64,000 nt of DNA from Sipunculus nudus (taxonomy: Eukaryota; Annelida; Sipuncula; Golfingiida; Sipunculidae), in the NCBI GenBank assembly GCA_026874595.1, contig CM049311.1, positions 56,504,453 to 56,568,452 on the forward strand. The letters run 5' to 3'. The position numbers and the translations under genes are program-made. The notes beneath the pieces are model-generated. The model was not told where the DNA came from and did no database searches. It was given only the letters and a program-made list of their open reading frames with translations. This document shows, in pieces, positions 49,240-61,086 of this stretch. Position 1 is the first letter of the stretch. Each line of letters starts with the position of its first letter.

Positions 49240-50130
49240 ATAAAATTGTCAGGAAATTCATTAAGTAACTGCATAAATACCGCCTCCACAACCATGGCCG
49301 TAAATTTGAAAAATGATATTGTTGTGACATTGAGCGGCCGGACCTCATCCGTTGGCCATCTTTCTTGGGGTGCTTGCATCAAGGTGCAGCAATTTGTTCC
49401 AGTAAACCTGACAAGCTTTTCCTGTTCGGGCTGACTGAGCCTCGTTAGGAGTCACTAACCCGGGCTAATGAATCACGGGAGGAAAGTTTGAGAAATGACC
49501 AGTGGTCAGTTGGTTTAATCACCGCGCCCCTGTCCCTCTGACAGACAGTCGCACCTGGGTCTAGCGATCACTCGGTCGGACGCTGCAAACTGACAACCGT
49601 CAGCTGTTGGGGTCCGCATCATAAAGAAAGTGATATCCACTATTAACGGCTTATAATGTATATTTCATCCTCGACCTCCCGCGCACGCCATTACAAGAGT
49701 GTTTGCATCGAGGAGGCACAGCGCCAGGCCAATTGGTTGGAAAATTTCTTTATTAGACCGAAGGTATTTTGCAGATGTGGCCAAGATGGTATAGGACTAC
49801 GAGGTCAGAGGAATCGCGTCTATCATGTAACCCTCTAGGCCCAGCCCCGCTTGTAGGTGCTGTAATCTAATTAGAAAACACCTTTGATCTAGGCGCCGAG
49901 TTTGTAATCGATTTAAACTTTGTCTTTATTATCGTCATGATTAAATCTGACACAGGGCATGGGATTTTAGAGATGAGATCATCGGTCAGACCACTGCGGT
50001 CGTGTCGCACGGATTAAATTTCCACTGTTGGTACGCTCGGTCCAGATTTGCTCCGGATCGCTCTCCCAATGTTGTATAAGATACAGACATAATAACCATC
50101 TGTAGGAGTGCTTAGCCCATCCCCGTCACT
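49240..50130. promoter_or_regulatory. GC-richer candidate regulatory block
   Basis: About 900 bp of single-copy sequence. It carries a homeodomain palindrome TCTAATTAGA (49,866-49,875) followed within 10 bp by CCTTTGATC (49,881-49,889), a TCF/LEF-type site. A CAGCTG lies near 49,602. No splice-bounded exon is visible. The regulatory role is an inference from motif content. Confidence 0.35.
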
Positions 50131-50997
50131 GTCTCACAAACAAGGCTTTGATTCCATTTTTTATAATGTCTTTGTGAAACAATGGCGTAATAATAATAAG
50201 CTTTCTACCATACCAAGTCTCGGTTTTCAACGTAATCGAGGTGGATAGTAACAAATTGCGAGATTTCATATCCAGATGGGGAATTTCTTTTTATATCGTC
50301 TTTTAAACATAAATCCGCATCCAAATGGGAACATTAAATGTGAATGGCAGCTCCCAACAAATATGCAGCATTTATCCTGTCACTATGCAGAGTTATGAGG
50401 AATTCCTGAAATTTATCAGACCCCAGTCATTAAACGATTTTAAGAGCGGTTTTTAGTGAGCAGTAAACGTGTACGATTGTGCATGTGTTTGTGTGTGTGT
50501 GCATGTTTAAGTCTGTGTATTCCTTGGTGTAAAACCTGTTACATATATGATTGTATTTAAATCGATAAATGAATGTGTTTTCTTTTATTATACAATTTCT
50601 ATCAACCATCCCGAATTTTATTCTGGGTAACAAAAGCATAAAATCTGTTTCTTCTTCGGTCTTTTATATTTGATACATTTCAGTGTGTATCTATATATAG
50701 TTAAAACATGGACATTAAATATAAAGAAAACTATCAATTGTGATCATGCAATCCGCTAATAATATACAGACCATGCATGCAATGTCCATACGTTTGTAAA
50801 ATATATACTTAACAGTTTCGGTTTAAAGCTACATCTAAATCATACCACAACGCATCTCTCAATTGAAAAAATGAATAAGCATTACATGATTATTTCAAAA
50901 TGAATATTACACCCAAGCAAAGAATGAATGTATATATATATATGTATGTGTGTGTGTATATATGTATATATAGAGTGAAGAGAGAAAGATAGAGAGG

Positions 50998-51000
<3 letters not shown>

Positions 51001-51047
<47 letters not shown>
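51001..51047. repeat. (TA)n microsatellite
   Basis: A TA run of about 47 bp. Confidence 0.95.
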
Positions 51048-51051
<4 letters not shown>

Positions 51052-51365
51052 CATGTATATATTTGTGTACAATTTATCGTTGTGATTCATATCTCTCTCT
51101 TCAATACAGCCCGTGCCTGTTTATTCACACAGTTGAGTACACATTACTTCACTGTCACATGCCAAACAGTGTCATTCCTGGGGCGTCTATATGTATTTGA
51201 CATTTGATCCGAAAGAATATGTAGTGTATGATTGATGATTGACACAGGACTGTAATTATACATGTAGCGATGACCTGGTGTCAATCGGTACGTACACTTG
51301 TGAGGAATGCACCTACCTTCGTTATCTGTGCAAATTATCGATCTTTATATCTGTCCACATATCCC

Positions 51366-51367
<2 letters not shown>

Positions 51368-51425
<58 letters not shown>
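51368..51425. repeat. (TA)n microsatellite
   Basis: A perfect TA run of about 57 bp. Confidence 0.96.
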
Positions 51426-51431
<6 letters not shown>

Positions 51432-51559
51432 ATAATGCCAAACGTTTGATATAATGACCTGTGACTGTGAAACGTAGGGAGAGTATTTGAGATGGGTCTG
51501 GTATGTATATATATGAATCATTATTTATACAGCTGCAGTTCATATACTTCATTTCATAT

Positions 51560-52480
51560 GCCCGTAATCACTCGAATTATGAGCAGTTTGGTTGTTAACG
51601 ACGCGCGAGCTTGACGACCATTGGTGCTATTATCGGACCCGAGAAAGCGGTTAACCCCTCCAGCGAACAGAGAAGTTTTTATTCTTGGCCTGTATAGCTG
51701 TATAAACAAAAGCGGTAATACTCCATTATAATCCCTCTTAGTGGTCTACTCTAGGTGGCGAAAGAGAACTCTGGAGAGTAGGGGGCCTCTGTGTTTGTAG
51801 CAAAGTAACAGGTCTGAATGGGAAAAGGTGAACCTCGCGGCGGAATGCATGGGGATTATTTCTCAGCCGATCGAATTGGTTGTCGCGGTGGTCGTGAAAA
51901 CCTCTCGTCACCACGATCGAACTGTATGGACAGTTCACCGTTGCTAGAAATCATCATTCGTGTTTATCCGCAGCACGAGGTTTTCTCGATGAGCTGAGTT
52001 CATGAAGGGTGCTTTGCTTATGTTAGTAGTAAATGGCGTGTGCTACGAGCTCTTAAACGCTTGCCGTTTGCTCATATCTTGGAGTATTTCTTGGGAGCGA
52101 GCACTGGTTACGACCTAATTAGCCGCATCGTAGCAACAAACAGAACAAACTGCTGGGCCAAATCACAACTCGGCACTTGATCTATGGTCGGCCTCAGCAA
52201 CGTCACCGTACGTGGACAAAAAAGAAGCACGTCCTGTAAAGAAAAGAATTAGCGACCGCATCAGCTGGTATAAGGTAATAAGAATTGAGTACCTTCTTAG
52301 AGTTAATTAGGGGTCTAATTAATGGGACACTTCACGTTTCAGAGCATCGCCCCGACCGGCCCTTCCGATCCTTAATTGACTTTACCACATACCTTTATAT
52401 ACTACAGTTATAGAGGCCGTAAGAGGATGCCAGTAATATATACACTGTAGTGGACAGAATCATAACCAGAATAAGATACT
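51560..52480 (+). promoter_or_regulatory. Putative promoter region of the DTHD1-like gene
   Basis: A unique, GC-richer stretch directly upstream of the first coding exon, without microsatellites. A TATA-like TTTATATA at about 52,394-52,401 lies roughly 100 bp before the start codon. No experimental start site can be read from the sequence, and a 5' untranslated exon further upstream is possible. Confidence 0.35.
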
Positions 52481-52502
52481 TGTGACTGTGTCAGCAGGAA
52501 CC

Positions 52503-53178
52503 ATGCCTACCGCAGAGGAAGAAGCTAAACATGTCACCCAGTCCGAACCAAAGAGGGAGTTCGAAACCCACCACACAGCTCTGAACCAGGAAGCTGACCA
52601 TAGTAATACAGAAACACAGCAAGAGCAAGGGTCAAGTAGTCCGGATAATAACCCAGGGTCCGAGCGTATCGACGAATTAAAATCTCAGGGTGAAGAAAAA
52701 TCTGAAAATGAGGGAACGGCAGAGAAACACTTTGTCAGAAATGAGTCTGCAGGAAGTGAAGAACGCGCAGGTGCGGAAGTAACTGTTACAGCATCAGTTT
52801 TAGAACAAAAGTCAGATCAACAAAGTGATGCGAGATCCACAGAAAATAGAGATCCAGCAGACGGATCTTCAAGTGTAAATGACAATAAAAAATACGATAA
52901 ACTTATTTTTAATCTCGTAAAATCCACAGAGGATCTACAAAGTGAACATCATCAGGTGAAAGCTTCCCATATAAAAAACTTGGACGTTCAAAAGTTGCGA
53001 GATAAAATCAGGATTGCCAATGAAGCACAAAGCGATGCTACAGTGACATTAAAGTCCATCGCTGATCATTCTGGGCGGCTACAAGAAAGCTCATGCGCTC
53101 TACACAAGTTAATCGAACGGAAGCTTGCAGATGAAGGTTTGGTTTCTTGGTTGGCAAGGCCAACTGCCCCTGAAGGCG
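52503..53178 (+). CDS. DTHD1-like ZU5/UPA protein, exon 1 (residues 1-225)
   Basis: The start is ATG at 52,503 (MPTAEEEAKHVTQSEPKREF) with A at -3. The frame is closed upstream by TAA at 52,434-52,436 with no earlier ATG, so this start is well supported unless an upstream exon splices in. Residues 1-130 are acidic, polar and low-complexity (E, S, Q, N), probably disordered. Residues about 135-215 are heptad-like and probably helical (KYDKLIFNLVKSTEDLQSEH, KLIERKLADEGLVSWLA). The exon ends ...APEG with a GTAAGT donor (53,179) in phase 1. The frame stays open into the intron and its (TC)n repeat, but that extension is not coding. Confidence 0.85.
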
Positions 53179-53214
53179 GTAAGTCTGTGTGTCTGTCTGT
53201 CCACCAAATTCACT

Positions 53215-53217
<3 letters not shown>

Positions 53218-53261
<44 letters not shown>
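53218..53261. repeat. (TC)n microsatellite
   Basis: A perfect CT/TC run of about 44 bp, 40 bp after the exon 1 donor. Confidence 0.97.
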
Positions 53262-53265
<4 letters not shown>

Positions 53266-54149
53266 CATGTCAATATCTTTCATACCAGAAAGTAGTCAGA
53301 TATCACCGTTACACCTCCACCTGTACCTAAATTCAACTCTGGTTTTTGCTACCAAGGAGACCATATGTAACCTCCTTGGTGCGCCAAAGAAAAATGAGGG
53401 TCCGCGTCCACTATCCCAATGTCAAGATCACAGGTGAGCGCTGTTCTCTAGACCAAAGGCGACCCCTAATACCAAGCAGTGAATAGCTCTGGCCCTCGGT
53501 CAGGATACACAAATTGCTTAATCGTAAAGTAGTTAAAAGAAATTCTAAGATATATATTATGGGGTTCCAGGTTACTACAATATATTATATTTAATGGATT
53601 TTTCCTTTGATGTTACCCTAACCCTGCAACAAATTACATCGAAACTTGTGAACATTTGAATAAAATTACTGATCAAACTAACTAATAAAGGAAAAAAAAA
53701 CACTATACATGTAACTCCTGGTAGATCTACAATGAAAGTAATAGATATACCTTTTTTACCTAACCGAAAAAATATTGACATATTGATATTTTCTATAGAT
53801 ATTATAATAGCTGATTAGCTACAGTAGTATAGAACTAAATATATGCAACTGTACCCCCATCCAATGGCCCGCACCTGAGCGATAATGGGGAACTGACTGT
53901 GGGGTGTACCGCAACCTTGTTTATAACCCCCACCCCCCCCCCCCGCAAAAAAAAACAAAAAAAAAACACCCGCCTTCCCTCCCCGGTTACAAGCAACTTG
54001 AGCATGCAGAAATACGGATGACCCGGGTAGGGTATGTAGCTTGAAATATAGGTAAATCTATTACCTGTGACTATATTAGGCCTATACCTATATGACTGGG
54101 AAATAATGGGGATACATGGACGTTCTCAAATATAAGGTTTAGGTAGGAA

Positions 54150-54850
54150 ATAAGTATCAGGTACAAATCTGACACCTATGACTAATATTTTTTCCAAAGC
54201 TCAGATTTAGAAAATTAATGTACGGAAATGGGAATACGGTCAATAAAAAAAAAGTCAGATGCAAATCTATGACCTAGGACTAATATTGCCCCTAAGTTTC
54301 ATCTTTTGTTAACCAGTTATATCGGAGACTAGCACAAACAGAAATGAAGAAGAAAGGGGGAAAATGAAAAAAAAGATGGTTTTGTACTCGGGTGATCTGG
54401 GATGGTAAAAAAAATGACCCACACATGAATGTAGAAATAAACTCATACACCCCTCTGAGCCTCTTTTTTACAAAGGGGGGGGGGGGTGCATAACCAGGTG
54501 TTTGCAATCGACGAGCGATCACTGGAGGCCCCCCCCCCCCCCCCCCCCCACACACACACGACAAGCGATAATAGGGAGTCATATATGAAGTATATGACCT
54601 CGGGACCAAGCTCAGAAATAAATATCAGGTTCAAAGCTGTCTTCTTAAACTAATATTGTGCCCAAAGGTCAGTTTTCGAAAATCAGCCATATCTGAGGTC
54701 TGGCGCAAACAGCACCAGAAGAAAGGAAAAGAAGAATTTAAAAAATTGTATTCAATGTTTTGTACTCGGGAGGAGGTCAAGAAAGTCCACCCACATAAAA
54801 AAATCTGGACCAAAATATTGAAATAGAAATGAACTCATCAACTCTTATTA
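54150..54850 (+). repeat. Tandem copies of an unnamed dispersed repeat with poly-G/poly-C runs
   Basis: The same order of words occurs at about 54,238-54,466 and 54,605-54,850: ATCAG(G/A)T.CAAA, CTAATATTG.GCCC, AAATCAGCCATATC-like, GGC.CAAACAG, AGAAGAAAG, TTTTGTACTCGGG and GAAATAAACTCAT. A third partial copy lies at 54,150-54,230 and a related stretch at 1,925-2,000. Between the copies are runs of about 14 G (54,474) and about 22 C (54,530). It is a mobile repeat of unknown class. Confidence 0.65.
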
Positions 54851-55950
54851 GCCTTCCCTGCAACCAGAGTTATCGGTTTAACTGAGACAGAGTGAGCAAA
54901 GTACGCAAGTAGCAATATAACAGGAATTCCTACGGGTTACAGTCATGTGGCTGTATTTATAAATATGAATCAAGGTCAGCTGTGGAAAATGAAAGATAAT
55001 CATGCCCATATTCAGTTGTCGATTCCATACATGGGCTTTACAAATAACTATTGCATTCAAACAAACTACTCCGAAATCCGGGTTTGGGAGCAGGATGGAT
55101 GGCTGTCATGGAGACGGACAAACCGACATATCTGCATATAAAGGCCCGTTTTTTTGGTGTTATATTCTTACGTCAATCCACGAAGGAAAGATCAAGCTTC
55201 ATTGTATAGTAACCCATTGTAAAATCAGATACCAAAACAGCAATCGATGGCAATATAGACAGATAATATTTATCCAAGTGCTGGGCCTGCCAGACTACTT
55301 GACACAGCCTTGTAGTAAATGACTTGCATTTCACCAGCTAAACATTCTTGCATCGACTTGTAGGGTGAGGATCGAAACTCAATATTCCCTGGCCACAGTG
55401 GTACCTCGACATGTAGTTATTTACTGCTAGTAAACTTAATGTTCCCAATAATCCGCCCGGCTTAGCATAAGAAATTGGCTGTGATTGAGTTATACTGTCG
55501 GGGTAAGATTATAAGCTTAGTGAATTCACAGCGTATAATACTTCGAGTCGCTGTGTTGGCTGAAGGTATTTGGACTTTTCGTATCAGCTGATATGCTGTT
55601 TGCCAAGCTGTCTCACGCCTGTCATCAAAATTAAGCTGTTAAATATTGAACCAAACAGGGAAATCAACTGCATGGGACCAACTGATCCCTAGATTTCAAT
55701 TACAAGTAAACTTGTTTGTTAAGGAACCATTCATCTATGTATACCTTGTAAAAGGCCCAGTATTTATATCTTGCCGTACTCTATGATCTTGAGGTATATT
55801 ATCTATATCAAGTACAAAATGCCCATTTTTGACATTTCTTTGAAATAAGAATATTTTTTTTCAGTTTTTGCAGTTAACCGACATTAAATAAACCGAATTC
55901 CATAAATATCGATGAGGAAATGTCAGAACACTGCCTCGATCCCTCACTAC

Positions 55951-55997
55951 CCCCCCCCCCCCCCCCCCCCCCCCCCTTCTCTCTCTCTCTCTCTCTG
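55951..55997. repeat. Poly-C followed by (TC)n
   Basis: About 26 C residues followed by about 20 bp of TC repeat. Confidence 0.95.
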
Positions 55998-56144
55998 GTG
56001 TGTATATAAGACAGGAGAGTGCATCACTGTAAGGCAAAATAGTTATGTGTTTTCTTTACTGCCGGCCATTCTAGTTTCCGGATCTCCGAAAGACATCCGA
56101 GTAAAATAGTTTTTTAACATGCATCCATTACAATTATAGATATA

Positions 56145-56988
56145 CAGTGAAACTCCTACTTGCGGACAACTCAATAAGGCGGACAACTCACTGATGCGGA
56201 CACTCAATCTCAGTCCCTTCGAATTTACCTCTACATTATGTTTAACGTAAACTCAGTAAAGCGGACAACTCACTATCCCGGACAATGGACAAACTTTCCC
56301 GTCCTGTCTGCGTATCCAGTACATATTACGACCCTCTAAAGCTGACAGACATCGTGAATTTTATTTTTGTTCAAATATTTGCCGGGAGATGGCGCTCCGA
56401 GGTCATGACCTCGTATGACCCGTTTTGTTAAAGCGACAGCCCGAGGACAAGCGTAATTTGGTGAACCATCGTGATGTTACATGTAATGTCAAAATCGTTG
56501 TTTACTTAAAAATTCTCAGAATTGTGTGTAGACTTCACAATTATTATTTAATTAAGATTGGCCAGTCAACCAAACCAAAAAAAAACTGTAGGGTCTCATA
56601 CCGCTTTTAATTAAAAAAGACTACCACCAAAGACTTCCATTCGTGCTTTGTGATCAGCGTCATGCATGGTTAGCATTAATTACTTTGCGACAGTTTGCAC
56701 TTTGTTGCGGTTAATGCATGGTGAGGTGATTCTATATTAACTCACAAATGTTGTATGTATCGTTGTTTTTCAACTTCAAGGCTGTTGATTTTCGCAGTTT
56801 AAACTTCTATCCCGAATAGAGGCATTTGCAAAAGGACTTTGTCAACACATACCACACTTAAAAGGAAGGTTCCTTTGTGTATGGAGCCTATATATAAAGT
56901 AAACTATCGGAGAGTCATTCAATCTATATGCTCCATGATCACAACGACCAGAGCTCAAGATTCTTATTCACGTTCAACCATTTTTTTT

Positions 56989-57054
<66 letters not shown>

Positions 57055-57236
57055 ATACTTTCAGAATTTACACTAAAGATGTAATTTATAAATTTAAAAT
57101 TAAACGTACAAATAATTAAATAAAATATCAATATTAATAAATGACGAATTAATACAACTCCTCTAATCAGGACAACTTATTAATCAGGACAAAATCATCC
57201 TGTCCCTTGAGTGTCCGACTTGGAGAAATTTCACTG
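56145..57236. mobile_element. 1.09-kb pogo/Tigger-like non-autonomous element
   Basis: The left end reads CAGTGAAACTCCTACTTGCG GACA. The reverse complement of the right end reads CAGTGAAATTTCTCCAAGTC GGACA. Both are flanked by TA (56,143-56,144 and 57,237-57,238). Subterminal GCGGACAACTC words repeat several times inside the left end and, as AGGACAA, inside the right end, as is usual in Tigger elements. The interior has no transposase frame and contains a (TA)n tract at 56,994-57,051. Confidence 0.7.
56994..57051. repeat. (TA)n microsatellite
   Basis: A perfect TA run of about 58 bp inside the Tigger-like element. Confidence 0.96.
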
Positions 57237-57410
57237 TACTTATTTAACTTGTATGGATACCGCCACATTAATTGGTCTTGGAAAATCACCTTCCTAGAAG
57301 GCATATAAGTATACGTATAATGGTAAAGTATCCTGTGTTTAAATTGATTTTGTCTGAAACCCTGTTGAGTAAATTATTCTTTTATTTTGGAATTTGTCAT
57401 TCATGTGCAG

Positions 57411-57825
57411 ATCCGGACCTAGTTGCTGAAGAAAAAGAACTTCTAGCTGAGGCATCAGAAAAGAGAGCTGCAATTGCGGTTACAAATAAAACCATAGCGG
57501 AGTTACAGGAGAAAATTGAGCAGCTCCAGTTAGAAGCAACAGAAGCAGCAGCCGCAGCCACGGAAGCCAGGAAGTCCGCCGAGCGTGCCCGAAGGCTTGC
57601 CGAGGAGGCCCGAAGAGCTGCCGAAGAGAAAGCGCGAGCAGAGGAGGAAGCCAGACGGAAGGCGGAAGAGGAACGGAAGCGGAAGGAGGAGGAAGAGAGG
57701 AGAAAGAAAGAGGAAGAGGAAAGGAGAAGACGGGAGCTACAGAGGAAAGGTCTCACACCGGAAGAACAAGAGAGGCGGCGAGCGGAAGAGGCCAGGCGAG
57801 ACCCCGCAAACTGGCCCACGTGGGT
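57411..57825 (+). CDS. DTHD1-like protein, exon 2: long charged coiled coil (residues 226-364)
   Basis: The acceptor is TCATGTGCAG. The carried G plus AT gives Asp, and the frame reads DPDLVAEEKELLAEASEKRA. It then runs through about 110 residues of E/R/K/A repeats (KAEEERKRKEEEERRKKEEE, LTPEEQERRRAEEARRD) and ends PANWPTWV. This is a single long helical coiled coil, suggesting oligomerisation or a rigid spacer. The donor is GTACGT at 57,826. It is chosen over GTAGCA at 57,830 because only it, leaving phase 2, joins exon 3 in the ZU5 frame (WV|YSVEPGD). The opposite-strand 140-codon frame is a shadow of this repeat. Confidence 0.93.
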
Positions 57826-58325
57826 GTACGTAGCATATAATGAATTTTCTTTTCCAACTTATTGCTTAAAAGGAGAGTTATTGTTGTAGCAGTGTCAATG
57901 CGCTGTCTTTAATTTAGTGCCCAAGAAGTATTATTTTCATACATTCGAACATTAGTGTAAATATTTAATGCTTGATTTGGTTTTCTATTATCTGTGCAAG
58001 AGTGTTAGATTTTTAAACGAGTATATTTGTTTGTCATTTTCCGTACCTTATTAATTTATTCAAAAGGAATACACACTCGTTTAAGCAAAATTCAGCAGTT
58101 ATATAAATATAAATAAGCTGATCCACCATTGCCTATTTGCCACTGTAGGTCATATACCCAGTCGCACCTCTAAATACAAAGAGGACTTTTATATATAATA
58201 TTATTGATTCCACATCTCTCCAGGAAGGGTAGCCTCTGTGTTTTCTCTATACCTAAAACATAGCACTTTTTTAAATTTATTACAGGAATGTTTTTACTGA
58301 TAGTCCGTGTTTGTATGTTCTGTAG

Positions 58326-58521
58326 ATATTCGGTGGAGCCTGGTGACCTTGAGATACCAGTCGGGTGTGTCGTCCGCGCGATACCCGGCAATCTGTCACG
58401 TGACCAACTACAGGTGGACGTAGTGAATCAGGCAGACGGAACGTTCACGTTAAACGACCACGAGGAATTAGTCAGTCACATCATACGACTACGGTACACG
58501 GACCCGGAGGCTGATCATCAG
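58326..58521 (+). CDS. DTHD1-like protein, exon 3: start of the ZU5 domain (residues 364-429)
   Basis: The acceptor is TGTTCTGTAG. The exon reads YSVEPGDLEIPVGCVVRAIP and later GTFTLNDHEELVSHIIRLRY to DPEADHQ, ending at a GGTATAG donor in phase 0. The pattern of a short beta strand, then PVGC(VV)RAIPG, and a 'vsHiIrL' strand fits the first half of a ZU5-type beta domain as in DTHD1/PIDD. ZU5 domains mediate protein contacts next to UPA and death domains in UNC5, ankyrins and PIDD. Family assignment rests on my reading, not on a search. Confidence 0.88.
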
Positions 58522-58991
58522 GTATAGTAATTAATAATCCCGTGACCTCATCCCAAGTAAATAAGACCCGATAATAAGCGAGAGGTATTTTACCTTGCTT
58601 ATTATGAAAATATATCAACTGATACGCTATCGCAAAAATATGAGTATCTTTACATCAAGACAGACTGCATAAAACATGCCAGTAATTTCCATATCACATT
58701 GTGAATTCATTTCAATATTTAATACTCTTAAGTAAGGCTCGGTATTTTCAAGGTATTAGGTTTCAGTGTAATAAACGATTTTACACTGCTGTTATGTTAC
58801 ACTTAAGGCTAATTCTTCAATTAATGGATTTCACACATTCACAAATCAGACATGATAGTTGTCCACGTGGAAGCTATATTTATGTCTTCTAGTAATGCAT
58901 AATTCATATTTCATATACATTTCAATGAACGAACAGAAAAAGGGGTATTGATTATTATTTTAATATAACAAATTGTTCACTTTTCTTCCAG

Positions 58992-59132
58992 TTGGAGGAG
59001 CCACTGTCTGTTGCTCTGCCGCATTGCGCCCCCCGGAACATACCGACCCGGCAAGTTTCCGTCAAACAGCTGACATCTAGCGGGAAGTGGATGGAAATAC
59101 CTACCAATGACGTCGTGTTTGACGATATGCGG
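58992..59132 (+). CDS. DTHD1-like protein, exon 4: ZU5 middle (residues 430-476)
   Basis: The acceptor is CTTTTCTTCCAG. The 47 codons read LEEPLSVALPHCAPRNIPTR, then QVSVKQLTSSGKWMEIPT, ending VVFDDMR at a GTCAGT donor, phase 0. 'EPLSVALPHCAP' corresponds to the ZU5 strand in which hydrophobic residues alternate before PHC. The motif PLSV.LPH is typical of the PIDD/UNC5/ankyrin ZU5 group (known). The exon length is a multiple of three and both neighbours are phase 0, so skipping would keep the frame. Confidence 0.88.
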
Positions 59133-59902
59133 GTCAGTCAAAATAGGCACAAATAGACTAAGGGGTCCAAGACCATTTTTTAAACTGGGTGATTTTATTT
59201 TTCCATCGACAATATTATATTAAATTTGCCCTATCACCTATCTGACCTTTATAAAGTAAGGGTATTCCCTTAGAGTTTTTTTTAAATAGGCCAGAAAACG
59301 TGGATATCATTGCACACAGGCTGCTTTTTTTGTTTATATCAACGTGTTAAAATATGTTGGGGCCCGACAAAATCATCAAAATAACTTAACAAGGGCATCT
59401 GGCAGCAAGTGAGAAAGGGCATAGCTTGGCAAAGGGCGTTTTGCAACAAGTGAGCTTTCTAACCCCGCATATATGCAGCCTTCCACCTTAGGTAAAATGT
59501 TTTCCCGTTTGTCTACATTGCTGTGTTTACAAACATATTGATGATAAACAAGTTCAAACATCCTTCAGAAGGCTTTAACAGAACTTTTTACAACCAAAAT
59601 TGCTCTTAGACCATGAATGTATACACAAAGGAAGCCAGATATCACATACATTTTTTTTTTCAAAAGGTAGGTGAATGGGCACCTTTATAATATCGAAATT
59701 TAGGTGTGTTTAGGTTTCTTCGTTGACTCATACTTTTAAATAATTCCAGTTACCATATACAGTAATCCCGTCGCCAGTGAAGATTATCATTTTTCTGGTT
59801 AAGCAATGAATTTGTGTTCAGCGAAACCACACTAATATATAAATGCTTTTATATAATCGTGTTTTTACGGATGACGCTTGACACCACACGTTGCCATTTT
59901 AG

Positions 59903-60085
59903 GAGTACAAGTTCGTAGAGGTACGCCTGAAGTCTCCCTGCAGCCTTGCTGTGGTGTTTCGTTTTAAACAAGAGAATCACGTAATCGGCAAGAGAGGCGG
60001 AAAGATTTTCCCGACGGTGGACCCCCGTATCTGCCTGACCGTTCCTCCTAAACTGTTACAGGGAAACGTTCAGATTGTCACAGAG
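59903..60085 (+). CDS. DTHD1-like protein, exon 5: ZU5 end (residues 477-537)
   Basis: The acceptor is TTGCCATTTTAG. The 61 codons read EYKFVEVRLKSPCSLAVVFR and later GGKIFPTVDPRICLTVPPKL to VQIVTE, with a GTATTA donor in phase 0. 'CSLAVVFR' followed by PRICLTVPP is the closing strand set of a ZU5 domain. The frame continues past the donor for about 30 codons in the intron, but that part is AT-rich and not family-like. Confidence 0.88.
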
Positions 60086-60501
60086 GTATTATTTTTTATT
60101 TGTTTGTTTTATATAAAACAGAATAAACACATACATCCTTATCTGAACAAAACTCTGTTAAATATCAACATAAGCATGAGCGAATAAAGCTGGGGTAGTC
60201 ATGTCCGAGAGTTTTGAAGTTTATCTTAATTAATACACAGCAATGTACAATTCATTGAACTGTTCATCTGTACAAATCAATGTTATTCAGTAATCAAGCA
60301 ATTTAAACATTCCCAAATGACACGGCAGAACCCCGTCGCAACAGGGTGGCAAACATATAGACATTCCCATCCATAATAAAAATCGGCTGCGATTGATTAT
60401 CAGCGCCATCTGTTATTCATGCTTGAAACCATTTTTATTTATTTTGAATATTTAGTTCGTTCTCATTCGATAAGGGTATTAGCCAAGTTACCGCTCATAT
60501 T

Positions 60502-60518
60502 ATATATATATATATATC
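60502..60518. repeat. Short (TA)n tract
   Basis: A TA run of about 17 bp in intron 5 of the DTHD1-like gene. Confidence 0.85.
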
Positions 60519-60812
60519 ATAATGGAGCCTCGGCTCGTCAACCAACTCTTTTGCTGTCCTCTAGCACTAGTTTGTTAATCTCTCGTGCTGCAGAGGTCCA
60601 GATAACTCACTCTGTTTAGTTTAAGCAACACTTCTTCCTTTTCTTTTTCAGTTTATGGTTGTCTGTGGTGCGGACTAGGGTGCGAGTGTAGAATGTCCTG
60701 CTGGAGAAATTGTATGGCTAATGACCCGTGGTTAATAATTTATATGGGTACTGAAATCCAGCAAATGATTTGTGATTGTGTAATACATACATTTTACTCT
60801 CTTTTTTCGCAG

Positions 60813-61086
60813 ATTCATCCAATAGAGCTGTCTACTGTGTCAGACGTACGGGCTCGTCGGCCGGAGGACCGTGACGTCCTAATGGCCTGTAGTCCTATCG
60901 TGCACTTGACTCTGCCGTTTCGGAAGTTAGCCAAACCTCTCATGGTCGCACTTCCGGTTCCGCCAAACCCATCTCGTGTAAAACGAGAACGGCCCAGCAC
61001 AGCGTCCACCTCAGATCGAGGAGGGAAGTCGTCGCTAGGCAACAGACCAAAATCTGCATTTACCTTTATGGCCACAAAGAAAGAAG
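60813..61086 (+). CDS. DTHD1-like protein, exon 6: second ZU5-like part and basic linker (residues 538-628)
   Basis: The acceptor is TTTTTTCGCAG. The exon reads IHPIELSTVSDVRARRPEDR and continues VLMACSPIVHLTLPFRKLAK, PLMVALPVPPNP, then a Ser/Lys/Arg-rich linker (STASTSDRGGKSSLGNRPKS) ending ATKKE, with a GTTAGT donor in phase 1. 'SPIVHLTLP...KPLMVALPVP' is a repeat of the ZU5 theme, so the protein probably has tandem ZU5 modules like PIDD. The basic linker is a likely disordered loop or phosphorylation region. Confidence 0.88.

Larger units (their letters stand above)
53179..57410 (+). other. Intron 1 of the DTHD1-like gene (4.2 kb)
   Basis: GTAAGT donor and CATGTGCAG acceptor. It contains a (TC)n tract, poly-C/poly-G runs, a tandemly duplicated repeat at 54.15-54.85 kb and a 1.09-kb Tigger-like element. 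An X-box-like GCTGTCATGGAGAC lies at 55,102-55,115. The stretch at 54,850-55,900 is otherwise unique and without a supported exon. Confidence 0.85.

Noticed and set aside
53179-53330. Continuation of the exon 1 frame past 53,178
   Set aside because: A GTAAGT donor precedes it, it runs into a (TC)n repeat, and splicing to 57,411 keeps phase and sense.
57397-57819. A 140-codon minus-strand frame rich in Ser and Arg
   Set aside because: It is the antisense shadow of the E/R/K coiled-coil exon.
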